Part shown: positions 28,964 through 40,008 of the stretch, piece by piece
Layout of the letters: every line of letters starts with the position of its first letter
Numbering within the stretch: the stretch's first letter is position 1
NCBI GenBank assembly: GCA_032158125.1
Contig: JASKOT010000017.1
Span: 310,001 to 374,000, forward strand
From: Papiliotrema nemorosa
Lineage: Eukaryota > Basidiomycota > Tremellomycetes > Tremellales > Rhynchogastremaceae
Direction of reading: 5' to 3'
Length of the DNA: 64,000 bases
Program-made: the position numbers and the translations under genes
The notes under the pieces: model-generated
Databases searched by the model: none
Told to the model about the DNA's origin: nothing
What the model saw: the letters and a program-made list of their open reading frames with translations, nothing else

Positions 28964-30316
28964 ATGACCGACTACTCGAGCACTGTTCTCCTGGTCCATC
29001 CATCATCAGTCGATCCTTCGACATTCCTGAGCCGTGAGTCCCGAGTCCAACGGCGACGAGGACCAACATTTAGGTGTGCTTGACAAACCTGTCGACGACG
29101 AGGCGACAGTCATCCCTTGGACGATCGATAACAAGTACTACACTGCTCAAGTGGAGTTCCTACTGGTGGAACTGGATCATGACGGGGACATTCCAGCCGA
29201 TGTGGACGTTTTGATCTACGTCTTTGAAAGGGTGAGCGTTTACAGGGCTGTCCAATGTTCAAGCTGATTCAAGGTCCCGAGCACACTACCTGCCGGATTG
29301 ATCAAGAACCTAGTGGATGAACCGAAAGACATAGCACTAGCTATCCGGGTCAAGACTGATGCTACCGACGTAGCGTCAGATGAAGAGTGGAAAGATGTAT
29401 TCGAGGAAGTCGGTCTCGAGGTGATCGATGAGAATGCCCAAGCAGAGGAAGATGACGAGAGGCGTAGGCTATAATGATTCATGTGGAGAGCGGAATGCTG
29501 ATGACAGCGGTATCGCCTTTGGAGACCATCAGACAGACGCTCATGACTCATTTATGGCCCGGTATGGTCCGTAAACCCGCTCAAGGGGCGAACACCCTTC
29601 CGGCTGCAAGAGGTCCAATAGACGACAATGTAGACGAGGATGAGGAGGATGAAGATGTATCAGCTCAAGCGGGCCCTTCGACTTTTCCAATATCTTTCAA
29701 CCCTTCTCAACCCAATGCGACCGGGGAGCAATTGGAGAGGCATCTGGACGAGGCGTTTCCTGATCTGGCGGAATTGAAAGCTCAGATTGAGATGGATGAT
29801 TTTGAGCGTTTTGAAACGGGCAATTCGAGTGGAACGGACAGACTCGCCATGCTGGATTCGATGTTTGGTGGGCCGGGAGACGAAGAGTATGCGAGGTTGG
29901 ACGAGTGGCTCGATGCGGATGAGCAGGGCGGGTTTGAGCCATTAGAAGATGGACAGGGCGAGGCGGTCGGGCGGGAGCAGGGACAACAACCAAGACATCG
30001 AGAGGAAGGAGCAGAAGAGACGATTGAAGTACATCCGCCGGGGGGAGATACAGAAGAAGACGTGAGGTTTGACGACGACTTTGACGACTTTGCAGCGTTC
30101 CAATCGGCACCCACCAGATCTACGTCAATCGGGGTCCACCTCACAGCAGATCCAACACCACTCTTGATGCACTTGCAGACGGTTCGTGCTGAATTAGCGG
30201 GGCTAGACGAGGAGGAACGAAGGATACGAGCGGGCAAAGAGGTCGCCAGAGTGATGAGGGATCTGGGCTTCGACGATGTGGACGCAAGTGATCTACTAGG
30301 CGAGATGGAGTCGTAG
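28964..30316 (+). CDS. Adaptin-binding protein of the AAGAB (p34)/IRC6 family
   Basis: AAGAB/Irc6 proteins are small GTPase-like chaperones that bind AP-1/AP-2 subunits and assist clathrin adaptor assembly. The N-terminal half has VIPWTIDNKYYTAQVEFLLVE, then VLIYVFERVPSTLPAGLIKN and a DVFEEVGLEVIDE block, matching the pseudo-GTPase part. A long acidic, Gly-rich linker follows. The C-terminus reads DEEERRIRAGKEVARVMRDL and FDDVDASDLLGEME, matching the conserved helical end of p34. Introns follow FLS, ER (29230) and DDERR (near 29477). ATG is at 28964 and TAG at 30314-30316. It ends 36 bp from the CDC37 stop on the opposite strand. Confidence 0.78.
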
Positions 30317-30352
30317 AGATGCATCATCGTACACATTCTATCATAGCACGCA

Positions 30353-32020
30353 TTACTTTGTCATGTCTCTTACGCCTCGTTCACTTTTGTCAGTTCGATA
30401 AAGCCAGAGACAACTCACCTAAAGCTCAACATTCCCCCCTCTTGCATCAACTCGACGACATTTTCCGCCTCGGGCACCTTCATCTTGCCCAACACCTTGT
30501 TCACCTCGTCCAGCTTCTCGGTCAACAACGCCTGCTTGAGCTTTTCATCGAAACCCTGGAAAATCTCCCATTTGCGATTGAGGAATGCTCGGACTTGCTC
30601 GATATCCAACTCTTCTGAGCCTTCACCTTCGAGCCGAAGATCATCCGGTGCCGGGCCGTCGGGAAGGTTGAAGGCGATGGTCATGTTGGGATCTTGAGCC
30701 ACCAGCTGGATCTGCTCTCGGTCTTCTTGTTCTTCCGAGATTAGTTCAACAGTTCGGTCTGCTATTCTCTTGTATGTCCTCTCGAGATCCTCCTGGAACA
30801 TGCCGACAGATTTGGGGTTTCCAGCAATCATTCTGATGTCAGTCGAGCGGGCTATTGTGCTTACTTTTGGAAAAACAACCCGACGCCGTCCCTTCCTAGT
30901 TGTCTACAGTAGTTGACCAGTAATGATTGGTGGACACATCGCTTGGCCAACGCCTTGTCTCCTCTTCGCTCGGCCGCAAAGGCCTCGGCGAGGAGTGAGT
31001 CGTGGGTTGACTCTGTGAGGACCGACGAGTCCTTTTGGATAAAGTTGTACGATTTGTGGAAATCGCCCAAGGGGATGTTGGCAAACTCTCGTGCAGCGGG
31101 AGTGAGCGGTCCAAACTCTTCTTCGTCGTCTTCCACCGCAGCAGGCGGTGTCAGCTGAGATGACTGGGGTCAGCCGAGTATTTGCGACGGATGTGACCTC
31201 ACACTTGCACCGGGATTCAACACCTCGATCGTTTCCGTCTTTTCGACTTTTTTCGGCTTTGGCTTGTCGTCCAAAGGTGAAGCTTTCGGCTTGACAACGC
31301 TTGAAGCGCTCCATCCATCTTTGATATCATCACTTGTAATCTTCTTCTTCTGTTCCCCTTCTTCCTTTTCCAGCTCCTTCTTCACCTCTTCGTCTCTCCT
31401 ATCCAGTTCTTTGAGATGCCACGAGAGTCTCTCTTCGACGGCTACCTGTTGTGATTGGATTTTGCCGTCTGGCAGAGCACCCTCAGCCCATGATGGCAGG
31501 GAGGTCTTGTCGTCTATTTTTTTGCCGTCGTGCACGACTTCCGCGCCGTTCACTCGGGCTCCATCGACGATGTACGCCGCCTCTCGCCACACATCGGATA
31601 AGAGTTGCGTCATCATCATATCGTATGTGGGTTGATTTGGGGCGCCCGTATTGGGTTTCTCGGGAGATGGCGCTTCTCTCAGTCGACGCTGTACCGCTCG
31701 ATAGTGGTCTACCCCTTTGCTTCGCGTACCTTCGAGAACAGATTGGATACGGGGTCGAAGGACATTGTTGAGTGATAGTTCAGAGTTCAACTTGGCAATG
31801 TTGAGCTTTCTCGCTTCGCGCTTTTCGTGGATATCTCGCTGCTTCCATCTGAAGATGAGTATTAGAATGTCTGGCGCAGAAGAGACTTGCCTGATCATAC
31901 TCTTCTTGTCGACATTTGGGTGTTCTTCAATATCCGAATCATCCGACAGCTGGATGTGAGCTGCGATTAGACGTTTTCGCTTACCTCCAAGTTGTCCCAT
32001 TTGGAGTAGTTGAGAGGCAT
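30353..32020 (-). CDS. CDC37: Hsp90 co-chaperone CDC37
   Basis: Cdc37 delivers protein kinases to Hsp90. The N-terminus MPLNYSKWDNLELSDDSDIEEHPNVD is diagnostic and includes the casein-kinase-2-type SDDSD site (the regulatory Ser). The Hsp90-binding middle domain contains EFANIPLGDFHKSYNFI, the block LLAEAFAAERRGDKALAKRC, and CRQLGRDGVGLFFQK. The C-terminal domain holds the block VRAFLNRKWEIFQGF. I favour a last small exon joined through an intron starting GTGAGTTGTC, giving GGMLSFSERGVRDMTK with stop at 30353-30355, because it matches the family ending (GMLS-x-GG/IRDLT). Without it the protein would end LSFR at 30415. ATG is at 32020; the first exon ends DNLE. Confidence 0.94.
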
Positions 32021-32248
32021 TTTGGGGTGTTGACCAGTGTCACAAGCAGCTGTTGACGAGAGTTATACGTCTGGTTGGGATGACCTTTGCTGGAATATGC
32101 TGGACAATGCGACCCCCCCAGGGTGGCCCTCAAGCTGAAACACGCGGTGCATTTGATTCCGCGTTTCATGGGGCACCATTCGATACTTGGTTCGCAGATC
32201 AACAAGGGCTCACAAATCATCTCACGAACAGCTGGTCGACTCGACACG
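32021..32248. promoter_or_regulatory. Divergent promoter of CDC37 and the acidic orphan gene
   Basis: 228 bp between opposite start codons. A sequence close to a heat-shock element was not clearly found; no other motif is called. Confidence 0.4.
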
Positions 32249-32961
32249 ATGCAATCGACGCAGGGTCAAGCGACCCAGGAAAGGTACGACATGAGTCAAG
32301 CCGCCAATTTCCGGACCGAGTCGTATTCCGCAATGGGAGCTTCGCCGCCGCCCGGTCATCCGCATGATGAAGGAGAATGGGATGAACATGACCACGAGCC
32401 TCATGGAGAGGAGGAAGGAGACGAGGGAGAAGGCGAAGATGACGAGGAAGAGGAGGAAGAGGGGGAAGGCGACGAGGAAGAGTATGCGGCAAGTGAGACA
32501 TCCTCTGCAATGTATGATGCCGCCGCGGACCCAGAAGGATTCGCAACGAGACTTGATGAGCTCGCTGGAGTTTTGGAGATGGGAGAGGAGGAGATGCAGG
32601 CGTTGAAATGGGGTCCGAATATAGGGCGAGGTGTCGATAGTGAGTCGGCGAGTTGCTCGAGGGCTAATATGGAGGATCTCAAGGTGCACGAGTGTCCAGT
32701 GGTAATTTGAAAGAGATCATCACGCATCATCTCAGCACTACCGAGTGGAAATACACGCAGCCCGGTGGCTTTGGCATGGGGAGTGGGAGGGATGATTCTG
32801 GGAGGATCTTTGCAGATCATTTTGGGGCGACGGTGCAGGAGAGTCATCCCATTCGCGTTTTGGGCGGGTCGGGAGGGACCATAGGAGAGATTGAACCGCC
32901 AGACATGGGACCACTAAGGAATGGACTGGGGATAGAGGGACTGCCCATGTCTACGCGGTGA
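32249..32961 (+). CDS. Unrecognised acidic protein (two exons)
   Basis: I do not recognise this gene. ATG 32249 opens a polar head, then a dense acidic tract at 32390-32490 made almost only of Glu, Asp and Gly. A more ordered part follows: GFATRLDELAGVLEMGEEEM and QALKWGPNIGRG. An intron starting GTGAGTCGGC and ending CTCAAG joins GVD to SARVSSGNLKEIITHHLSTT. The C-terminus, rich in Gly, ends PMSTR with TGA at 32959-32961. The acidic tract could be a histone or basic-protein binding segment, as in nucleolar or chromatin proteins, but that is only a guess. Confidence 0.6.
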
Positions 32962-33285
32962 TATCGTGAGCTCGATGATGTTGATTCTGCTGAGATCAGT
33001 GAGGAATCAAGATACGCATATGATGACTTTACGACGAGACGAGACATGCATGACAGGATGTGACGGCACCAAGATGGAGCTCTGAGACGCTACAGATGGG
33101 GTCTTGAGCGCATTCGCAGGACGCAGTCTCGAAAGATGGGTGAGGTTGCAACCAGCCACCGGTTTATCACCGAGACTCGGTATTGACCCGCCCCCCAGAT
33201 TGTTGTACGATGGAAAAGGGATATTCAACGACATGAGTTGATCTTCCATTTCTGTTCGCCTGATCCCCTTTGGAGTTTGCTATCG
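32962..33285. other. Intergenic, no gene seen
   Basis: 324 bp between two plus-strand genes. No conserved frame or distinct repeat; it presumably holds the 3' end of one gene and the promoter of the next. Confidence 0.4.
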
Positions 33286-34926
33286 ATGAGAAGCGTCTTT
33301 TCGCAAAAGATTGGACTCGCCATCGTGCTCGCTTTAGCTGTACAGCGAGCGAGGCCTATACCTACAGCTCGAGCGGCGGTGATACAGCGGGGGAGTACGC
33401 CATTTTTGATAGGACCGCCCGACGATGTGGTCACCTCGGCAGAGACCAGTGATCGCGATACGCAGACTGGTGTCTCAACCTCGACGACGTCGGCGAAATC
33501 GGCACAGAGCTCTACGACGACCACGGTAGCGTCTTCCACACCATCTCAATCCTCCTCCACTACAACGTTGTCTTCCTCATCCTCGCCAAGCGCCTCGGAT
33601 CCGCCCATCAGAGAGGACGACGACGAGCAGCCGTCATCTATAAAATATCTGGTGCCCGTGTTTCTGCTCATCGTGATTACCCTCGCTGGATGGGGTTACT
33701 CTAGATGGTACGCTCGTAAAAGGCAAGATGAATACGAAGAGGCGAAACGAACCCATCAACGCGGAGAGTGGAACAAGATTGACGGGGATGACGATGCCGA
33801 CGAGAAGGACCCTTGGTATGCTGGAGATTCGGATGGAGAAGCCCACGAGGTCGACTGGCAAGATGTCGAACTGGCACCTGCTAAATCGTCTGGAGCCATT
33901 TCAGCCGCGGGAAGGGGATGGGGTTGGCGGTCGACAATGACGGCATGGAAGTCGGCGCGGGGACGAGCGGGCGATGAGGGGGAAGAGGAAGTGGACGAGA
34001 TGGGGAAGACGATCCGACTGGTGCCTCACATGCCAGACTCGGTGACCTATCAGACCCTGCCCGACCTCCAAGGACGTCCGATTGATCGTGTGGAGGATCG
34101 AGGGTCTATACAGGCTCTACGGGACAAGCTCGCGAGTTTGACTTTTCGGGATCAGACCACACCGAAACGGCTCGATCGTAGTCGCGCAGCAAACAAGAGG
34201 AAGGGTAAAGTGGAACCGCCCGCGGCGCCCGCTTGGATCCAGCCACGAGCGACTTCACCTGTTCAAGCATTGTCGCCGCCGCTGCAGCCGCATCTGTTTT
34301 TCCATCCTTCAGGGCAGTCATTACACGGCATGATGCTCGGGACCGCGGGGACGGAGAGTGGGAGCGAATATGGATCGGAGGATGAGCAGCCTCACAAGAG
34401 GTTTCCTACGATACCGAGCACCGCCTCGGCATTGGAGAATAATCTCACGCCGGTCCCGGAGCGCAAGTCTAGGCGCATCGGGACGGAGGGTAGTACGGAG
34501 AGTGTGGTAGATGGTGATGCGGGGGAGGCGACGCCTCGAGCGACGAAGAGCGTAAAGAGGAGCGCGACGACTCGAGGGAGGACGCCGACGATGCGACGAT
34601 CAGCTGCGACTCACGATCTCACCTCGCCCATGAATCGGAGTAGGACTACCCGAGACAGGTCGACCACCTCGCCGCGGAAAAAGACCAAGGCGCAGAGAAA
34701 GGCAGACAAGGCGCATGACAAGGTCGAGGATATTCTAAAGGCATCTTGGTCTGACCGAGCCTTGGCCTCGCCTACGTCTTGCATGTCGCTGGATGGGGCT
34801 GTCGCTGCTACCCATGGAGCTGTGCAAGAGGGTAGCATGAGTCCGGGGGTTGAGGAGGCGGCGGTGTTGGGGGGGATGGGAGGTATCGAGCAGAGACTTG
34901 CGATGTTGAGGAATGTGGAGATTTGA
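33286..34926 (+). CDS. Unrecognised type I membrane protein with Ser/Thr-rich ectodomain (546 aa, single exon)
   Basis: I do not recognise this gene. ATG 33286 starts a signal peptide (MRSVFSQKIGLAIVLALAVQ). A short ectodomain follows with a dense Ser/Thr stretch at 33475-33600, likely O-glycosylated. One membrane span (YLVPVFLLIVITLAGWGY) is followed by RWYARKR, a positive-inside flank. The cytoplasmic part of about 390 residues is charged. It includes IRLVPHMPDSVTYQTLPDL, a Pro-rich segment and a basic, Ser/Thr/Arg-rich region near the end (KKTKAQRKADKAHDKVED), and finishes RLAMLRNVEI with TGA at 34924-34926. The layout, a short S/T-rich stalk with one span and a long tail, fits a surface sensor or tethering protein. 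An upstream in-frame extension lacks an ATG. Confidence 0.65.
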   Translation: MRSVFSQKIGLAIVLALAVQRARPIPTARAAVIQRGSTPFLIGPPDDVVTSAETSDRDTQTGVSTSTTSAKSAQSSTTTTVASSTPSQSSSTTTLSSSSSPSASDPPIREDDDEQPSSIKYLVPVFLLIVITLAGWGYSRWYARKRQDEYEEAKRTHQRGEWNKIDGDDDADEKDPWYAGDSDGEAHEVDWQDVELAPAKSSGAISAAGRGWGWRSTMTAWKSARGRAGDEGEEEVDEMGKTIRLVPHMPDSVTYQTLPDLQGRPIDRVEDRGSIQALRDKLASLTFRDQTTPKRLDRSRAANKRKGKVEPPAAPAWIQPRATSPVQALSPPLQPHLFFHPSGQSLHGMMLGTAGTESGSEYGSEDEQPHKRFPTIPSTASALENNLTPVPERKSRRIGTEGSTESVVDGDAGEATPRATKSVKRSATTRGRTPTMRRSAATHDLTSPMNRSRTTRDRSTTSPRKKTKAQRKADKAHDKVEDILKASWSDRALASPTSCMSLDGAVAATHGAVQEGSMSPGVEEAAVLGGMGGIEQRLAMLRNVEI

Positions 34927-35034
34927 TGGGGTTAGTCTTGGGTATCAGGTAATGCAACCTTTAGGTCATGAACGATCGTGAGGGGTGCATGGGGCGCGAA
35001 GGTGTGGCTATTCGGACCAAGGCGACTGATATGA

Positions 35035-35866
35035 CTATACAACCTGCTTGAAGGCAGACCAAGCTCCCGCTGCGCCCGCCATGATACCTGCGCTCATTGC
35101 TGCTGGTTTGAGGCCGGCTGGGGGTCAGCTTCACCAAAGGAGAAAGGGTGTCTGACCAGTTGATTTGAAGACTGCTCCACTGAGGGCAGCCGCTCCCATG
35201 CTGTTGAACAAATCGTGCTTACCCCTCAGGGCGTCGAGTGAGGAATTTGTCAAGTTGTAAAAGATCGCTAAGCGTCAGCTTTGCACAAGCATGGGCGGTG
35301 ATACGGACCTAAAACACCCAACGAGTTTCCCAATAGTGTCCCCCTCCTTGTGCATCCGTTCAGGATACTGTTCAATCGGAGTTTACTAGAAGCGTTCTCT
35401 CCGAGTTGCCTGCTCCATCCCTCTTTGAACCCCCACAGACCTCCTACCGCCAGACCTGTCCATGAGCACCTCCCAAATGAGCATGGTGATACTGACCAGA
35501 GACATAGGTGGTTCCCGTTCCCACACAGAGATCATCGGTCCATCCTCTACTTGGTAAAACCGACGAAGCACCTTCCATCTCTGTCAATTTGTCCTCGTCC
35601 AATTGCAAAAAGTCCAACTTTTCCCCTAACCCAGCCATGGGATGTAATTTTGCCGGGTCATAAGCCGTCGAAAAGGTATCCAGCGCCGAGGGGAGTTGAG
35701 TCGGCTGAGCGGGAGCATGAGGGGTAGATGGACCGGCGGGGGAGGGGGAAGGGGAAGTGGAAGGGAAATTTGCATTGGCAAAGATATCGGCTGAAGTGGT
35801 ATGATCCCTTGGTTTCTCCTCTGTCGCTTGGCCGCTGCCTCCGAATAGACCAGATAGGAAAGACAT
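35035..35866 (-). CDS. TIM23: Mitochondrial inner-membrane import channel subunit Tim23
   Basis: Tim23 is the channel-forming core of the presequence translocase. ATG 35866 starts MSFLSGLFGGSG and a Ser/Pro-rich intermembrane-space segment. The conserved YDPAKLHPMAGLGEKLDFLQ, with EDKLTEMEGASSVLPSRGWTDDLC and TGTTYVSG, leads into the first span. Across an intron beginning GTCAGTATC the next exon reads GLAVGGLWGFKEGMEQA. Further small exons give LNSILNGCTRRG, GNSLGVLG, LRGKHDLFNSMGAAALSG and AGLKPAAMSAGIMAGAAGA, all of the Tim17/22/23 fold, ending AFKQVV with TAG at 35035-35037. Four introns were placed. The gene is divergent from MTR4 with about 230 bp between starts. Confidence 0.94.
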
Positions 35867-36097
35867 GGTTGGGGATATCGAGAAGGGTGAGTCCAGGTGG
35901 ACGATGATGGAATTCTCTTGTCCCATTCGACTTTTCGAGCAGTCGGGGGCAGCCAGGGGGGGAGTGCTTTTCGCCACCCGACGATTTTGGTGCCGTGGGG
36001 GGGTGTGTGTGTGTATAATTTCGGTTCCGACGCAGGAGGTTGTCCAAGAAGTTCTGATTAACCAGTGTTATTGCTATCCACCGTGAATCAAGTCACC

Positions 36098-39000
36098 ATG
36101 AGTGACAGCACATCTCGCGCAGGGCCATCGAGCGCCTCTCACCACTCCAAAAAGTCGAAAAGGAAGAATGCGAGCGGATCCAATACCCCCAGCAAGACCC
36201 CTCGACTAGCCAGCCCAGAGGACGAGGAGCCCATCGCCTCGTCGTCCAAGAATGGCGTGGATCCCATGGACGCATTGGAAGACAGTACAGACGACCCCAT
36301 GGAGCGATTGGAGAACGAAGCTGGAGAGACGGAAGGCACGGTCGTCCCTACCCGAGCAGACGAGTTCGAGCAAGAGGCTGAACGAGAGGTCGAAGCTAGC
36401 AAAGGGCTCGATGGAGCTGCTGAAGAAGGCAAGATGAAGCTGGTCCATCAAGTCAGGCATCAAGTGAGTCCTCCTGCTCATCATTAATCATAGCTTACAT
36501 ACAGGTCGCAATACCGCCCAACTTCCCCTACGTCCCGATATCCCAGCATAAACGCAAAGATCCCCCGGCCAGAGAGTACAAATTCACCTTGGATCCTTTC
36601 CAGTACGTCTCGACATCATGTATCGAACGAAACGAGTCTGTCCTCGTCTCAGCACACACGTCTGCAGGAAAGACAGTCGTGGCAGAGTTTGCCATTGCGA
36701 CGTGTTTAAAGGAAGGCCGTCGAGTGGTCTACACCAGTCCAATCAAGGTGGGTCAGCTCGCGATGGCGCTGAATCTAGGCATTGTCGAACCAAAAATACC
36801 GAGAGTTTTCAGAGACATTCGGTGATGTCGGGTTGATGACCGGTGATGTGACCATCAACCCGTCTGCTTCATGCCTGGTCATGACGACAGAGGTGAGCCA
36901 TACTCTGAACCCAAGCTGACGGCAGATTCTTCGAAGTATGCTGTACCGCGGATCAGAGGTCATGCGAGAAGTCGCGTGGGTTGTCTTTGACGAGGTCCAT
37001 TACATGCGAGACAAGGGTGAGCACAAAGTGAAGCGTGTGCCGACTTTCAGAACGAGGCGTGGTCTGGGAGGAAACCATCATCCTCCTCCCCCACACCGTC
37101 CGATACGTCTTCCTCTCAGCCACCATTCCCAACTCGATGGAATTCGCCGAGTGGATCTGCGCGACACACGAGCAACCCTGCCATATTGTCTACACCGACT
37201 TTCGACCCACCCCTCTGCAACACTACCTCTTCCCCGCTGGTTCCGAGGGCATATACCTGGTCGTCGACGAGAGGAGCAATTTCCGAGAGGACAATTTTCA
37301 AAAAGCCATGGCGGCTTTGGCACAGGGCCAAGGAGAAGATTCAGCAGATCCAAACAGCGGCAAGGGGAGAAAAGGGCTCAAGACGAGAAAAGGGGGTGCC
37401 CTCAAAGGTCAGCTGCCTCATCATCCTTCCTACGCAAGCTGACATTCAGAGAAATCCGACATTTACAAAATCGTCAAACTCATCATGACGCGAAACCTCA
37501 ACCCAGTCATCATCTTTGCCTTTTCCAAACGGGAATGCGAACATCTCGCCATGCAAATGTCCAAGCTCGACTTCAACACCGAAGACGAGGCGGCAACGGT
37601 CCAACAAGTGTTTGAAAATGCCATTGGAGCTCTATCAGAGGACGACAAGAAACTTCCCCAAATTGAGCTCATCTTGCCGTTACTCAAGCGAGGTATCGGA
37701 ATTCATCACGGTGGACTGCTCCCAATTTTAAAGGAAGTCATCGAGATCCTCTTCCAAGAGGGACTGATCAAGGCCTTGTTTGCTACCGAGACCTTCTCCA
37801 TTGGTCTTAACATGCCGGCAAAGACGGTCGTGTTCACCTCTGTGAGAAAGTTTGACGGCAAGGATTTCCGAAATCTTTCGGGTGGTGTAAGTCTCCCTCC
37901 TTGGACCCCACTGACCCCAGGAATACATCCAGATGTCTGGACGAGCGGGTCGACGTGGTCTGGATGCTCGAGGTATCGTCATCATGATGTGCGACGAGAA
38001 AATCGAGCCCGATGCAGCCAAATCGATGGTCAAAGGTCAGGCTGATCGACTCGACTCGGCTTTCCACCTTGGGTACAACATGATCATCAACCTGATGCGA
38101 GTGGAAGGCATCAGTCCCGAGTACATGTTGGAGCGATGTTTCTACCAGTTCCAAAACCAGCTCAGCGTGCCAGTCTTGGAAAAGCGTAAGATCGCCGAGA
38201 GTAGGCAGGAGTAAGTGACTGATTCCAGAACTCAAAGAGGCCGAACAAGCGAGAGACGAGATAGAGATCAAGGACGAGGACGCCATCAAAGAATACTACG
38301 AGCTGCGACAGCTGCTCAAGGAGAAAGGCCAAGATTTCCAAGCAGTCATCACACACCCTACCTACTCGTTGCCATTCCTTAACGCCGGACGGCTGGTGGA
38401 GATCAAAGATGGGGATCGAGATTTCGGTTGGGGAGTCGTGGTCGCTTACAACAAGGTCGTCAATCCAAAGGTCAGTGTTACGTTCAACGTCAAACGTCCG
38501 CTCATTCCAGGGACGTCCGCCAGTCTTCACCGAAAACGACCCACCACAGAAAGGCTACGTAGTCGACGTCCTGATCAGATTGGCGAGCGGATCGTCGGTA
38601 CCAAAGGACCGGTCGGCCTCGGGTTTACACCCACCAGGACCTGGAGATCCCGGAGAAGTGGCCATTATCGGCGTTTTACTCTCCACCATCCAATCCATCA
38701 GCCAAATCCGAGTCAAGCTGCCTTCCGACTTGCGGTCTCAAGGCGACAAAAATACATCCTTCCGAGCAGTTGCCGAGATCCACCGGAGAATGCCGGATGG
38801 ACCTACACTTCTGGACCCCATCAAGAACATGGGCATCAACGATAAAGGTTTCCGAGATCTCGTCAAGGTAAATGATCAACCTTGCTCTAGAATCTCATGC
38901 TGACGGGTAGCAAATCGCACTTTTGGAAGAGAGACTGCAATCGCTCCCCATCACCAGCTCACCTTCCCTGCCGACTCAATACGACCTCTACGACCGCAAG

Positions 39001-39780
39001 CAAAAAGCCATTGACAACGTCAAAAACCTCAAGCGAAAAATCAATTCGGTCCAAGATGTCTTGCAACTGGAAGAATTAAAGTCACGAAAACGAGTCTTGC
39101 GTCGACTGGGTTTCACGACAAACGACGATGTCGTGGAGATGAAGGGTCGAGTTGCGTGCGAGATTAGCAGTGGAGACGAGCTCTTGTTGACAGAACTCAT
39201 GTTTGGCGGAACCTTCAACCCTCTGAGTCCAGAGCTCTGCGCCGCTCTACTCAGTTGTTTCGCATTCCAAGAAAAGGTAAGAGTGCTCAGAGGTGTGTGC
39301 TGATGACAGTCGACAACACAAGTCAGGCTGAAGGAGGATCTGGCTGCTCCGCTCCGACAGCTCCAAGAACGGGCTCGATGGATCGCCAAGGTATCCAACG
39401 AGAGCGGTATAGCGGTAGTGGAAGATGAGTATGTCCAGAGCTTCAAGGTGGAAATGATGGACGCGGTGTTGCAATGGTGCAAGGGAGCCAAATTTGCCGA
39501 CATCTGCAAGGTGTGTCGAGTCCTTGCGGCGTAGGAGTGTACTCACGCATAGATGACTGACGTCTTTGAGGGATCAGTCATTAGAATGTTCAAGAGGCTC
39601 CAAGAGCTGCTGAGGCAAATGGGCCAAGCGGCCCATGCGATCGGAAATACCGAATTGGAAGAGAAATTTGCCAAGAGTTTAGAGCTGTTAGAGAGGCCCA
39701 ACACGGTGGTCTTCAACCCTTCGTGAGTGGTTTCATGCATGATACGGGAAGACACGCTGATGTGCAGGTTGTATTTGTAA
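36098..39780 (+). CDS. MTR4: Exosome-associated DExH RNA helicase MTR4
   Basis: Mtr4 is the 3'-5' RNA helicase of the TRAMP complex that feeds RNA to the nuclear exosome. After a disordered acidic head come [20 protein letters not shown] (Q-motif region), Walker [33 protein letters not shown], the DEVH box in [17 protein letters not shown], then RecA2 with [25 protein letters not shown] and [14 protein letters not shown]. The arch/KOW insert and C-terminal helical bundle follow: [37 protein letters not shown] and [16 protein letters not shown]. The protein ends NPSLYL with TAA at 39778-39780. One intron, 36748-36778, is only 31 nt, fixed by the uninterrupted motif on both sides. Confidence 0.97.
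36748..36778 (+). other. 31-nt intron in MTR4
   Basis: It begins GTGGGTCAGC and ends GCTGAATCTAG. Removing it joins SPIK to [10 protein letters not shown], a motif conserved in all Mtr4/Ski2 helicases, so both borders are well fixed. The likely branch A lies only a few bases from the acceptor. Confidence 0.85.
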
Positions 39781-40008
39781 ACATTCCATGCATATGCTGT
39801 TGACAGAGTATACGATGAGACTAGAGTGGCGGCGTGGCGTCATAGTCGCGTTTCAGAGTGGAAGAGGGTCGATGCTCACATATCCCATTGCCCGCTCCGA
39901 GTTGTGCTGCTCTGGACCAGATACGTCGACACTTGCAAGCGGACCAAGGACGAGCCTGCTCAGATCTTCATGCATCATATGAAGCTACTCGGGCAATCGC
40001 CATGACTC
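39781..40008. other. Intergenic between MTR4 and the CSC1-like gene
   Basis: About 230 bp with no gene; same-strand neighbours, so it should contain MTR4 3' sequence and the next promoter. Confidence 0.35.
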
